Below are positions 11,529-23,015 of a stretch of DNA of 64,000 nucleotides, in pieces. Made by a program: the position numbers and the translations under genes. Origin of the DNA: Dendrophyllia cribrosa (Eukaryota > Cnidaria > Anthozoa > Scleractinia > Dendrophylliidae); assembly GCA_024195265.1 (NCBI GenBank), contig JAJLRJ010000007.1:8977328-9041327 (forward strand), written 5' to 3'. Each line of letters opens with the position of its first letter. The first letter of the stretch is position 1. The notes under the pieces are model-generated. The model was not told the DNA's origin and did no database searches. It saw only the letters and a list, made by a program, of their open reading frames with translations.

Positions 11529-11965
11529 TTAAGCCAATCACAGTTGCAGTGCCATTTTCGGAACTTACTCACGCCAAATTCTCTAAGCGTGACTTGTCCA
11601 ACCATAGCATGCGTTTTATCGTTGACTCAGTTTGATGTTTTAAAAAGGTGACATTACATCCGTGAGCTAGCTAGCTAGGCAGTACCTCCATTGTCAGACG
11701 TATGGCATCATTGCATCCGGTTTGAAATATTTGAATCTCCAGCAGGTAGCTGTTTTGCTTATGGATGCAAGTGGTTTCTTTTGTACACTGAAAGCGATGG
11801 ACACGTAAAGCACCTGTTTCATCTGCCATAACACCAAGGAAAATTCAGTACTGAGCTAGGATGTCTGGCACACGTAAACCGGAAACAACCGGCCTTTTTT
11901 TCCCGCGAAAACTTACGTCATTTACATTTTGCTGATACATGATTGGTTCGCTGAATTTATCGCAA

Positions 11966-12045
11966 ACACAATGGGCAAGGAATGTGGTCCAGGTTTCCGC
12001 AGCCGTAAGTGGGGAGGAGCGTTGCGTGACGCGAAAAAAAAAAAC
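11966..12045. repeat. Right arm of outer inverted repeat
   Basis: This is the inverted counterpart of about 8240-8320. The stretch between the TTAA element and this arm (11533-11965) holds nothing I recognise. Confidence 0.5.
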
Positions 12046-12121
12046 AGTCTACCAGGCCGGCGCAAAAAAATCGCACCAGGAGTGCTGTGGACATGCAACT
12101 ATTATTCCATAACACTGATAA

Positions 12122-12198
12122 AATGGGACAACAGGAAATTCGCATAATGCTTAATGGGTATCCCATTAAGCATTGTGCGAATTTTCTGTTGTCCCATG
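12122..12198. repeat. Near-perfect hairpin with ~36-bp arms
   Basis: ATGGGACAACAG...CTTAATGGG is followed after a few bases by its inverted copy ending CTGTTGTCCCAT. It is a compact foldback, possibly a minimal MITE. Confidence 0.7.
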
Positions 12199-12840
12199 TT
12201 TCTATAGTATCACGTGTTTTTAAATCGCATCCATTTCTAATTCTCTATTCTCAGAGTGTTTCGATCAAATTCAACATGTCTCTAAGCGTTCGCGTTATTT
12301 TTTATATCTGTTCTTTGACTGCTGCATTTTTACAATTAAGTAATTAGACGATCAGAAGTTAGCGACCGAGGTTTCGTTTCCATCCGTGGATGGGCAATTG
12401 GCGTTGCAAACGGAATGCGAGCAAAGATGACCCAACAGAGATTAAACAATGTTGCAATCTTAAGGTGTTTCCCTCCAGTTTCCGTGTAGCCGCACCGAAC
12501 ATTTTTGAGCGGCCGTTTAACTAACTTTCCTTTACTGAATTAGTATAAAAATTGCACAAAATATTATACTTAGATTGAAGTTTATAAGAGTGTAACAATT
12601 TTGTAAATCGCATTTAAAATTGCGGAGATAAACGAGAAACATTGAAATCACTCGAGTCTAAATTCCGAGCGATCGCGATGGCATCTAGAAAAATCAAAAC
12701 TACTACGATAAACTATGACATATGGCAAACAAAATATCTAAAAATAGAAACTTATGTCAAGACGATTTTGAGTAAATCAGAAAAACATTTCGAACTTGTG
12801 ATTTTGCATGTGTATGAGCACATCCATAAGTTCCTCAATA

Positions 12841-13076
12841 GTCCATTTTACAGTTGTGTGCTTGGTGACCGTACCTTTGAGTGGAAGCGAGGCTGAAGGT
12901 GAACTTGCTTTGATACAAATCTTTCTGCCTTTCATATGTTATCAATGCTTCTTTTCTCATGCTAACTAGCTAAATTTACATCTGAAAAGCTCCAAGGTCT
13001 GTATCATAGCAAGGTCACCTTCAGCCTCGCTTCCACTCAAAGGCCAGGACACTAAGAAGACAACTGTAAAATGGAC
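12841..13076. mobile_element. 236-bp TIR MITE bordered by TA
   Basis: The ends GTCCATTTTACAGTTG and complement are bordered by TA. Long inverted arms contain GAGTGGAAGCGAGGCTGAAGG. A second, more diverged copy lies at about 15594-15797. Confidence 0.65.
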
Positions 13077-13790
13077 TATTAAGCTTATAAAAGTTTAATT
13101 TCTCAATTTCAAATTTACGTGAAAATGTGTGTTTAGTGTATGAGATGAAACGATGAAAGTTTGAAAGCGTTTCTCGTTTTAGTTTTGGATATCCGATTTT
13201 CTATAGGAAACCATAGTTTTTTGAATGAGTCCTTGATATTGTAGTTTTAGCGCTTTTCTAAATATTTCAAAAACCGCGAAATAGATTTTTTTTTTAACTT
13301 TTATGGTCGTTTCTTTATAATATGAACGACATTGTCTCGAAGTTTCATCTTGATTGAAACATTGCAACATGGTCAAATAAAATAATAAAGTTCACCTAAA
13401 ACGCGGTTGAGACTTTGTGTTTTGATTGCACAGTTGAAGGCGCAAAAAAGACGCTTTAATTAATTCAGGCGAAGAGTAACGCATTTCTGCGTGACCATCA
13501 TGTTTTGCGTAGTAACGTTTGGGGCTGTGTTCCACGTTATTTTTATCATTCTCACGAATTTCAGTAGGACGTTTATTTCAAAGCAGGTTTTTTATTCGCA
13601 TTTGATGTGCACTTGCACTGGAAACTCTCGGCATTTTCAATTGTAGGGAAAAGAAAGAAGTCAACGCGATTTGCATAATTCTCAACACAGTCTGTCTACA
13701 GACCGATATATTTTTAGCCCAGTGTGAGCGAAGCGAACGCGTGCGGGTGCGAGAACGAGCCCCTAGGGCGACAGAAAAAATAAATGAACA
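13077..13790. other. No recognised feature
   Basis: AT-rich intronic sequence of the M13 gene. The rightmost part, about 13690-13790 (GAGCGAAGCGAACGCG and neighbours), may be the body of the tRNA-like unit that follows. Confidence 0.4.
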
Positions 13791-13794
13791 ATCC

Positions 13795-13880
13795 TTAGTG
13801 TTCGCACAGGACTCGAACCTACGACCCTTCGCTGACCAACATGATATCCTCTCTTCTAACCACTTGACCACCACGCTGCT
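13795..13880 (-). other. tRNA-like Pol III unit
   Basis: On the minus strand there is an A-box TGGTCAAGTGG (13860-13870) and a B-box GGTTCGAGTCC (13809-13819), followed by a T-run (plus-strand AAAAAA near 13779). No clean acceptor stem forms, so this is a tRNA-derived SINE head or tRNA pseudogene rather than a working tRNA. Confidence 0.55.
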
Positions 13881-14127
13881 GGTTGAGCAAACCTCAATTT
13901 TTTAACATAATAAAATTCATGCGCTTATTCTACACCCTGTAGTAAGCCTATAAAATCACTCGCTTGAAAATAATTTTAGAAAGTAAATGGAAAAGCTTGA
14001 TCACCAAACCTCAACAAAAAGCTAACCGTTTGAAATCAGCGCTTAGGCCTAATCACTGTAGATCAATGATATTCTATGCAAGACTCAAATAAATATCTTG
14101 CAGATATAATTTCCCATCGCCTTGTTG

Positions 14128-14207
14128 TTCGGTGGTCTAGTGGAAAGAAGACGTTCCTTGTAGCGGTAGTTCCGGGTTCGAATCCAGTTCAAATAACATG
14201 TTTTTTT
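14128..14207 (+). other. tRNA-like Pol III unit
   Basis: A-box TGGTCTAGTGG (14133-14143), B-box GGTTCGAATCC (14175-14185) and a T7 run at 14201-14207. The T stem is mismatched and the acceptor arms do not pair well, so it is a tRNA pseudogene or SINE head. Confidence 0.55.
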
Positions 14208-14479
14208 ATTTCTTTTTTTCTGAAATGTCCTGGGAAACAGTGTTCTAAATTAACTATAATCGTAAATTCAGAACAATTTGAGAATTAACGATAATCGTTA
14301 ATTTCAGAGAGGACATCATGTTGGGACAGTGACATTGAAATTGAGTGAACTTTATTCTATGACATGCATCGCAATCATATTAAAATGCAAAGTGAGAACG
14401 ATAAAGTGGCAGAGATCTCATGTATATACCCACCACAAAGACTAAACAATAGACTACACGGAAATAATAGATCGCAAAC

Positions 14480-15394
14480 CGGTCAGTATAAAACACGGAC
14501 TGCGGACTACGGACTGCGGACTACGGACTGCGGACTACGGACTGGGTATAAAACACGGACTAGGGTATAAAACGCGGACTACAAACTGCGGACTACGGAC
14601 TGGGTATAAAACACGGACTAGGGTATAAAACAAGGACTGAAAATCATGGACTCACTATAAGACGCGGACTGGGTGTAAAATAACGAGGACCGAAGCTGTG
14701 AACATAAAATATGCACATTTTATCAGAGTTCGTTGTCTATCAGCATTTTGTGAAACGCAGTGGCTATTCGTACGGCACCAGTACGCGGACTTCGATTTGC
14801 AATTCATACGGGAGTCCAAAACTTTCGACAATTTTCGCTGTTATTCTTCACTTTTGTTGGTGCACAATATTAAATGTTCGTTTTGTTTTACGAAGAGCTT
14901 CTGGTAAGCGATGTTGTTTTGGCTTAAACTAATTTGCGAGTCTGTATACTACGCGAGCGACTCATTTTGTGACACAGTGGGAAATTTTTCACGAGATTCC
15001 TTCGCGCAGCTGAATAAACATCGCTCAAAAGAAGCGCTTCGTGAATCTAAACAAACGTACAGTATTATGGATTGGCAAAAGTGAAGAATAACATCGAAAA
15101 TTTTCGAAAGTTGTTTAGGTTTCCCGTACGAATAGCAAATCGAAGTTGGCCGTACGGGAGTATTCTTTGACGCGAAAAATTTTTAAGTGTCACGAAATGA
15201 GTCGTTCGTGTTGTATACAGAGACTCATCAAATTAGTCTGAGCCAAATCAACATCTATTACCAGAAGCGCTTCGTGTTTTATACCCAGTCCGTAGTCCGC
15301 AGTCCGTAGTCCACGTTTTATACCCCAGTCCATGTTTTATACCCAGTCCGTAGTCCGCAGTCCGTAGTCCGCGGTCCATATTTTATACTGACCG
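14480..15394. mobile_element. Foldback element with minisatellite arms (MULE-like TSD)
   Basis: Both ends carry CGGTCAGTATAAAA in inverted orientation, then arrays of CGGACTACGGACTG and GGGTATAAAACACGG units. The whole element folds back, the inner arms sharing CGTACGG and AAGTGAAGAATAACA in opposite orientation. Flanks GATCGCAAAC (14470-14479) and GATCACAAAC (15395-15404) are a 10-bp duplication with one mismatch, which fits Mutator-like insertion. No coding frame was seen. Confidence 0.75.
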
Positions 15395-15593
15395 GATCAC
15401 AAACAAAGAGAATACAGTGTAAAACCGTGGTGGGTACATACATAAGATCTAAGCCGATAAAGTAAATGACATTTAGGACAAACACTATCGCTATTGTTTG
15501 TAAGAAATAAATTGGATTTTAAATAAATGCCGCCCTCCAATAATCGCCGCACTAGAATCAGGAAAAATTTAATAAACGCCGCGGCGTTTAATC

Positions 15594-15797
15594 GAATTAC
15601 AGTTGTGTGCTTAGTGCCCTGGCCTGAGTGAAAGTGAGGCTGGAATTGACTTTGTTTTGATATGTAAATCATGTTAGTTTGCATAAGAACATGATTTACA
15701 TCTGAAAAGAAGAAAGGTTTCTATCAAAACAAGGTCAACTTCAGCCTCATTTCCACGCAAAGGTCAGGTTACTAAGTAGAGAACTGTAAATTGGTCA
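15594..15797. mobile_element. Second copy of the ACAGTTGTGTGCTTAG MITE
   Basis: Same family as 12841-13076: ACAGTTGTGTGCTTAGTG, GAGTGAAAGTGAGGCTG and their inverted counterparts near 15740-15790. The ends are less well preserved. Confidence 0.55.
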
Positions 15798-15799
15798 AC

Positions 15800-16350
15800 T
15801 GTACAGTCAAACAGCGTCGCGTGGCCCGCCTGGCCCCCCAAGGGGGAAACTGAGAGTGAGAGCGTGCAAGAAAGAGAAATTCGCTTCAAAGAAGTTAACG
15901 AAGAACTTAGGTAGATTTATTCCAGTTCTTTCATAAACTTCGCACGGCTATTTAGCGTGTGGTTTTGCTGTGCTTCGCGGTCAATGTCAAAAACATTGAA
16001 TACGCATCGCATTTGTGGTCACAAAAGTCATGAAATGGAATGAATGTCGGAGGGTTTTGTTAAACAAACAACTTCGCTAACTTCGCCCCGAATAACATTC
16101 CTTTGGCGATCAGCAGATGATAAATTCGTTCTGTTTTCGATTGTAAAAACTCGTGCCTAATAAAATGTTCTTTCGAACAATCACATGGTCTACAAATGAA
16201 AATGTGCTTGCATATTTCCTTGAAACTCTACAACAAGCCGTTCCAGAATTTATTATCTTGTTTCTTTCCAATCGCCGAAAGATTGCATGCTGTGTACAAA
16301 AGCTATTTCTGCTATTTAGTTTAAGACATAAGAAATATCGGCCGGCTTAC
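15800..16350. other. Intron sequence next to the membrane-anchor exon, no feature seen
   Basis: I found no gene, repeat array or RNA. The minus-strand donor GTAAGC of the first M13 exon lies at the right edge (GT at 16349-16350). Confidence 0.5.
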
Positions 16351-16585
16351 CTTTTGACGTCTCAAAACACGCTCTAGTCCCACAATATTTCTGCTCAGGA
16401 ACACGAGGCCCGGCTGTTGGAGTCTCCGATGATTTCGACTTTTCCAAGGCGTACAGCGTGATAAATACGATTGATATCACAAGTAGAACGAATGTCGCAA
16501 CAACCAAAATAATGAAACATGCTGACGGTCGAAGTCGTTTGAAAGAAACGTCCCTCTCTTCTTCAAACGGTTCGATCTCTTTCAT
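16351..16585 (-). CDS. M13 metallopeptidase, membrane-anchor exon
   Basis: Residues 1-78. A short acidic/basic cytoplasmic tail (MKEIEPFEEERD...) is followed by one hydrophobic segment at residues about 22-47 (type II signal anchor), then a Thr/Pro-rich stalk and KYCGTRACFETSK with the first conserved ectodomain cysteines. The exon ends at a GTAAGC donor in phase 1, matching the exon at 616-806; the joined text reads ...CFETSKDAFKQLNQSADPC..., exactly the M13 arrangement. The bases before the ATG (minus strand ...TTTTTATAG then AACCGAGA) look like a splice acceptor, so a 5' UTR exon probably lies further right. The intron to the next exon is about 15.5 kb and packed with transposons. Confidence 0.88.
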
Positions 16586-17535
16586 TCTCGGTTCTATAAA
16601 AAGTATAACCTGTGATGTGTTGCTTCACTGAATAATTTCATGGTAGACTAAACCGGTGTTATAAAAACCGTGCCGAGGGATTACCGGATCTTTGTCATCT
16701 TTCTCAATTAATATTTTAATATAAACAATGTAATCAAATTGAACTCAACCTTGACGCACATCTCCGTCACGCAAGACGGAATTACACTGTTTTGCTGTCA
16801 TGCAACAGAACAGAAATTTGGCGGGAACGAATCCGGTGGGGGAGGGGTGGGGGGTGGGTGGGGGAGTATTCAGGTATAAAAGCGACGGGGAAGTGTGAAG
16901 ACCTTTTTGGAGTTTGAAATTTGCTATTTAAGGCGGGGATACACCCGAATTTGAGTGAAATTTGAAGAGGTTTAAAGAAGGGATAGAAGAAAGAAAATGA
17001 TTTTTGGACCACCAACAGACAGTCGATACCCACGTAAGAGCACCCCAGGTTGCTAGTGGACTAACTTGGTATCCGTCTATTAATTATTAACTACAAATTC
17101 TAATTTTAAAACTTCACTAAATCTTCAACATATTTTATTTCTCTAAATTTTACCAATCCTTTGAGAAAAACTATTTCCTCCCAAACATACCCAAAAATCA
17201 CCCAAAAATTTACAAAACACCCCATAACATAGGTTTATGTTTTAAGCATAGAGGTTTTGGATTGCTTGAAACGTGAACGAGATATTTCCATTAAAGCCAT
17301 GTCAAGTGGCGGAAAAGTGGCGTTTAGGTTAACCCCCGCCTTAAGGACATTTTTGGGGGGTCGGGAAAAAATGTACCTTTTTTATGCAGAGATCACTAAG
17401 AAAAGGGACTTTTGGGGAGTTACTATCTGAGCCGTTAGACTTTTTTGGGGTCTAGATCAGACTTTTTTTGTCGCCTTACAATTTGGCCTTATTCGTACTT
17501 CCCCGTCACTATTATAGCTGAGAACCTAACCTACT
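16586..17535. other. Upstream region of the M13 gene with G-rich tract
   Basis: No exon is evident. At 16833-16866 the plus strand has several G-runs (GGTGGGGGAGGGG and onwards) that could form a G-quadruplex. The region may hold the promoter or a 5' UTR exon, but nothing decides this. Confidence 0.35.
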
Positions 17536-17539
17536 CCCT

Positions 17540-17572
17540 TCTCCCCCCCCCCCCCCCCCCCCCCCCCCCCCA
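17540..17572. repeat. Poly-C tract
   Basis: An uninterrupted C homopolymer of about 30 bp; its length is probably variable and prone to sequencing error. Confidence 0.9.
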
Positions 17573-18654
17573 GGGATGGATATGTCTTGTCATTTGCGAT
17601 GTCTGTAACTGCAATATCCTTATTTATATCTACTGCTTTAAGTGCTTTTATCGACTTCTTTCAAAAGCACATACAATAACCTTTTGAATGAAAAGAAAAA
17701 GGAAAATCGATATAACAATTTATCCTGCTGATTGTGGGATGTTAATAATTGATTAAAACACGGCGTCTTTTTCAGAATGCGCACTTCCTTATATAATTGA
17801 TATAACTACAGTTGATAGTGAAAACATGTCAGGATTTCTGTTCAGCATTTTTAATACCTTCGCTATTTAGGCCTCAGTTGCGTTCTGAGTGTTGCAGTTT
17901 AATCGTGAAAGAAATGAGGTGATTAATTGTATGCTCAGTAGGTCTGCGTCCGCCTGAATACATTGTCATTCTTTAGTACAAAAAGTAAAATTTAATTGGA
18001 CAATGTTTTTTTGTCACAACAGCTTGAATTATTTCAGTGAATTTTTTAAATGTTACCGCAACAATTATTATGGTTATTTCAAGCAAGCGGCATCCTCGGA
18101 GTCCCAGAGAAATTAATTAGTCGGGGCAAGAGCCGGAGAGAGAGAAAGTACAAAAGTACGCGCGCGGACTTTTTCTGATCTTTAGTGTTTTTCAATATAG
18201 TTAACTATAATTGACAGCGAGTCAAAGTAAGCCTACAGAACATGTACTTTTTGATGCAAAATAGTTTCTCCAAACAATCCCTTTTCAACAAAAGTGTAAA
18301 TAGCGTAATTGAGTCGGTCGGTCGTATAAAAGACAAAATGGTGTAGTTTATGGAGACTAGTTCCAAAAAGGGCAAAACAGCTGTCCTCCGCGCGCGGCTG
18401 TTCTCTGGCCGCGGGCTTGAGCGCTAATCATGTCAAGTGCTGCGGTGGTTTTAAGAGCTTGTAGTATCCTCTTTGGTTTAAATTTATGTAGTTACAGGTC
18501 TACGAATTTCATAATTATAGGACATAGTTGCCTCATTTTCTTTCGATCAACAGAAATGTAATAATATAATAAGTGTACGTGTAATATGCCGATTTGATAA
18601 CATCAGCTACATGCCGATTTTCGATCCGGCAAAGAATTTGAGGTTTTTATTCCA
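17573..18654. other. No recognised feature
   Basis: Non-coding AT-rich sequence with a GC-rich patch at about 18385-18425. I see no repeat or gene. Confidence 0.4.
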
Positions 18655-19020
18655 TGGGGTGCTTACCATTTGTAGAAAAAAACCGGTTGGGATGACCGTT
18701 ACATAATGGTGAGCGATTTTCCAAATTTACCGACCAACCGACGAGATTGCCCTTACATTACCCAGACCGTTAACTCGATATAGCGATTAAAATTTTTCTA
18801 AATTCAAATGGTAAGGTAATTTCCAACGTTCCATTCCGAAACGGAAAACAAAATGGTCAAATGGAACAGAATTTTCCGACGGTTCGTACCAACCGGGATT
18901 AAGGACTACCTCAAAACGTAGTCCACAATTTCCAACCGAAATTCCCGAAAAATTACTGTTCCATGCATTTGCTTTCCAACCGAAATTACCGGGATTTTTG
19001 GTTAAATGGTAAGCACCCCA
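18655..19020. mobile_element. TIR element GGGGTGCTTACCATTT
   Basis: The ends are inverted (GGGGTGCTTACCATTT and AAATGGTAAGCACCCC) and the interior is rich in CCGGTTGG/CCAACCG and CCGGGAATTTCGG-like words. The paralogous segment at about 20428-20448 reads TTTATTCCAT followed directly by GGTTACGCC and so lacks this insert. Related sequence lies at about 52690-53005. Confidence 0.65.
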
Positions 19021-20428
19021 GGGTTACGTCTTGTTTTTTTTTTTTTACTATTATATTTTTTTTGGACTCAAACCGCCCTTGTAAGAGTCTTCAATGAAAA
19101 TGGATTTTCATTTTTTTTTTTCGACAATCAAATTGTTTTGAATATTTAACACAATGTGATGGATGAGCTTTACCGGTGTTTACTTATGTCTTGGCAAGAG
19201 TCTTCAATGAAAATGGATTTTGATTTTTTTTTTTCGACAATCAAATTGTTTTAATTTGAATATTTAACACAATGTGATGGATGAGCTTTACCGGTGTTTA
19301 CTTATGTCTAGGCGAGAGAAAATTGAGAATTAAAAAAATGCACACAATTAAAAAATTCACCAGTTTTGCTTTTTAAGGTCGTCAGTCTATCCTGTAATAA
19401 CTTAGGCTTACTTTATCAGGGCCAATGCATCAGACTAAACTAAATTATTTATCAAATTTTTGTTTAGCTGTTCAGTTTTCGAAAGAAATCAGGCAATAAT
19501 GAATGGCCGAATTCATATTAGAGACGGAAAACTGTCTTGGACGGGAAACTCGTCTACAGGCGGAAAACTCGTCCGATATGAATCCGGTGAAGGACGAGTT
19601 TCCCGTCTCAAATTTATCCCTCTGTTTTTCCGTCTAAACCGACGGAAAAATAAGACGGGAAACTCGTCTTAGACAGAAAACTGTCTTAAATTTATATTAG
19701 ACGCGAAAATCACGACGACTTTTTGCGCTATGCGCTTGCATGCACTAGGAAAAGACTGGAACTAGAAAGACAGCAACTGTTTCTGGGTAAAAAATGGCGC
19801 CCAAGAAGAAGGTCACTAAGCAGTAGGCTCATGAAGACGATTTTACCGTCCTTAAATTCATATCAGATGGAATTCCGTCTGTGACGAGTTTCCCGTCTTC
19901 TAATATGAATTCGGCCAATAAGAGGATCATTTTTAATAACCATCAATTCATAGTTTTAAAAAAAATCTGAAGAAAAAAATTTAGTTACACACATGTTGTG
20001 TATACACGCGTCGATGAATACCTTATTTACATAATAGGAAGCGAATTTTGATTGGCCGGGAACAATGCTGTCATGGCATGGCTGCCGCTCGGTCATAGGC
20101 CCGTTCCGAGTTGCCTTTAGCCTCTCTATAAAAGCGAGGCTAGGTGCGAAACCTTTCATATGAAAATGAGTTTTCATTCACATGCAAATAAGTTTTATTT
20201 GCATCTGAATGAAAATTCGTTTTGGGAAGAAAATTTGAGGACCCAACCAGCTGGTGTCCGCTTAATAGAGGGTGTCCGTTTATACGAGTTTCACTGTAGT
20301 CTTATTCAAGCGTTTCAGATATGGCGTAACTTTTAATATTGTAAGCGTTTGCTGTTTGCGGTTATGAATAAAGTCTTGATAAAGTTTAAGAAAAAAAGAG
20401 CGTTTCATTTTTAACAAAAAGGATTTAT
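19021..20428. repeat. Segmental duplication, unit 1
   Basis: It starts GGTTACGTCTTG and ends AACAAAAAGG, and is paralogous to 20442-22044. Shared marks include ACCGCCCTTGTAAGAGTCTT, ATGGATGAGCTTTAC, TTCGAAAGAAATCAGGC and TTTCACTGTAGTCTTATTC, in the same order. An extra internal repeat of about 125 bp is present (19085-19200 and 19200-19315). No coding content was seen. Confidence 0.75.
19505..19916. mobile_element. 412-bp TIR element with 3-bp TSD and empty site
   Basis: TIRs GGCCGAATTCATATTAGA and the complement are flanked by AAT on both sides. The interior repeats GACGGGAAACTCGTC-like words in both orientations. The paralogous unit 2 (about 20811-20820) lacks it and reads AATGAATGAGAGG without a break, which confirms the borders. 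A 3-bp TSD suggests a PIF/Harbinger-type element. Confidence 0.75.
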
Positions 20429-20441
20429 TCCATCCCGGTTA

Positions 20442-22044
20442 CGCCTTGTTTTTTTGTTTTGTGTTTTAATTATATTCATTTTGACCCAAACCGCCCTTGT
20501 AAGAGTCTTAAATGAAAATGGATTGTTTTTTTCGACAAAGAAATTGTTTTGAATATTTAACACCATGTGATGGATGAGCTTTACAGATGTCTAGGCAAGG
20601 GAAAATCGCGGACGAAAAAAAATGCACGCAAATAAAACATTCACGAGTTTTACTTTTTAAGGTCGTCAGTCTGTCCCGTAATAACTTCGGTTTACTTTAT
20701 CAGGGCCAACGCATCGTAGTTGACATCAGACAGAACTAAATTATTTATCAAATTTTTGCTTAGCATTTAATTATTGCTTTCTGTTCAGTTTTCGAAAGAA
20801 ATCAGGCAATAATGAATGAGAGGATCGTTTTTAATAACCATCAATTCATATTAAAACCAAACCTGAAGAAAAAAATTTAATTACACACCTGGTAGTGTAT
20901 AAACGCGCCGATGAATACCTAATTAACATAATAGGAAGCGAATTTTAATCAGAACAATGTTTTCATGGCATGGCTGCCGCTCGGTAATTTTATTGCGGAT
21001 TAAGATTCTGACCAACGAAATGTCATGGGTGGGAAATGGGATCCCGGGTGGAATGTGTGGATACCTCCTAAGATCCCGGTTGGCCTGAAATGTTTCCCGT
21101 GTGGGATGTATGGATACGTCTTTAAAAGATCCCAAATGAGATGTATGAATCCCGCCTAAGATCCCGGGCAGGATGTGTAAATCCCGCATGTAAGACGGGA
21201 TTCCAGGTGGGATTATCTTTGAATCCCAGGCGAGAATGGTGGGATCCCACCTTGGGGCCGGGATCCTGCCATTCCTGCCTGGTGTTTTTCTATCATCTTG
21301 ATTCGGCAACTATCATATTTACCTCGCAGCTTTTTTTTGTTTTATTTATGGTGATTTGACAAAAGACTGTCCGAATTGGAGGTTTCAGTCCAATATGGCT
21401 TGTTTTCTTGTGAGAGAATCGTCAAAAAGATCAAGCTATAGTCGTTCTTACAAGACCTTATGAGAAATATCTATGAAATAGGTTTTTCAGTTTTTCAGAA
21501 GAAATTTTCAAAATAATCTCTCTATTGGACTTTTCATCTTTTCGTCTAACGTGCGTGTAAGCGTGTTTGCCAGGCGGTTTGAAGGCTTGATACGAATCAG
21601 TTAATTGTAGATATGGCCGATTTATATACGGGTATATTTTGAAACTGAATTCGAAGCGTCAGTCAATTTTGGCAGAAATGCCAAGCAAGGCAGATAAATA
21701 GCCGTAACAAAGGAGGATCGCCACAAAATTGAATTTTTTATATTAACACTTAAACCTCTATTAAGCGAGCACTCTCGCTAGTGTCCGCTCAGTGAATAGA
21801 GGGGTCTGCTAAATCACAGGTTCGTTTAAAGAAGAACATTCGTTTTGGAAAGAAAATTTGAAGACCCAACCAGCTGGCGTCCGCTTAATTGAGGGGTCCG
21901 CTTAATAAAGGTTTCACTGTAGTCTTATTCAAGAGTTCCAGTTATGGCGTAACTCTTATTATTATTGTAGTGTTGCTGATTTTGTTATGAAATGAAAGTC
22001 TTAATAAAGTTTAATAAAAAAAGCGTTCCATTTTTAACAAAAAT
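20442..22044. repeat. Segmental duplication, unit 2
   Basis: Paralogue of 19021-20428 in direct orientation. It lacks the 19505-19916 element but contains an extra stretch of about 0.9 kb (20980-21880) with a degenerate minisatellite. The unit ends with the same TTAATAAAGTTTAATAAAAAAAG-like tail as unit 1. Confidence 0.7.
21025..21270. repeat. Degenerate GGGATGTATGAATCCCG minisatellite
   Basis: Irregular repeats of about 20-35 bp built from GATCCCGGGTGGGATGTATG; the sequence is stop-poor on the minus strand, which explains a 128-codon open frame that I do not consider a gene. Confidence 0.65.
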
Positions 22045-22820
22045 TATGGCTCTGGAAAAGGTAGTCTTGTAAAGGACTCTTTCAATACCCGTCGAACACT
22101 CGAGTTACTTGATGCAAATATTCGCTGAAATATTCATCTTGCCCTCGGGTAACCCCAAAACCTTTAATATCCCTTTTTTCTATAAACAAAATAAATACCT
22201 AAGTAATGCTTTCGGGCCATTAACTCAAAACGGCTCCGTAACATAAGCTTACATTAGATATAAACAGAAGTTTCTGTTATGAGCTTCTGATATAAATAAC
22301 ACCAAGTACAATTTAAGCGATCAAAGCATTGCGTTCAATTTTTCATGAACATTTGTCTGTAAAAATTTCCCGCCATTTTTAACATAGCGTATAATGATGT
22401 GATGATAACATAATTATAATGGAGCGCATTGAAGATGAAGAATTAGCGAGAATTTATATTCCGTGCGCGCGCCGGATTTTCAGGCATTGCGTGGTTTGCT
22501 GCGTAATGCGCGAACATGCGTACATATTAGAAATTAATCAGATGCTGTTTTGATCCGCATCCTCGTTTCAATTGCTTTAACAACCAGTAAAAATTTAAAA
22601 TTTAGTAAAACTTAAAAAAAAACCTAAGTAAATGTAACTGCAAATGAAATATGCTTTGTGATAGAAATTTTTGTGCCGGCTGCACTAAGTGCAAGCGGAT
22701 GGAATAGCGCGAGCATGATATCGCGGAAAACACATCTTTATGACGCACAAAAACTTCACATAACAAAGAAACTTTTCACTTCATTATCAAATAGCAAACT
22801 TTGGCTTTCATATTATTGTC
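22045..22820. promoter_or_regulatory. Upstream region of the CNBD gene
   Basis: No gene was seen. The last part precedes the ATG at 22821 and should contain the promoter and 5' UTR. There is no clear TATA box and no other decisive element. Confidence 0.3.
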
Positions 22821-22950
22821 ATGTCGGACACATTAATTAAGGCTGAAGAGCTTCTCTGCAGGCCACCAGAAGAAAGAAATGACGATGACATACGGATAAT
22901 TTTGCCGTGGATTCGACACAAGAGTGCTTTGTTCAAGAATCTAGAGGATG
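22821..22950 (+). CDS. Cyclic-nucleotide-binding protein, exon 1
   Basis: It codes for residues 1-43 plus the first base of codon 44. The exon reads MSDTLIKAEELLCRPPEERN followed by DDDIRIILPWIRHKSALFKN and LED, the helical lead-in (pP..R...DI..L.PW....F..L) that precedes cyclic-nucleotide-binding domains in CNBD/RapGEF-type proteins. A GTAATT donor follows at 22951. The exon ends in phase 1, and the exon at 33190 starts with the two bases needed, giving LED-D-VLVYVIKHVEFI. The start is the first ATG of this open frame. The 10.2 kb intron that follows carries a palindrome, a MITE and a LINE. Confidence 0.82.
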
Positions 22951-22976
22951 GTAATTTATTTAAACATCGTCAGTTT

Positions 22977-22978
<2 letters not shown>

Positions 22979-23015
<37 letters not shown>

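Noticed and set aside
20923..21309. 128-codon minus-strand open frame
   Set aside because: It follows from the degenerate GGGATGTATG minisatellite; the repeats give a repetitive Pro/Gly/Ile text.
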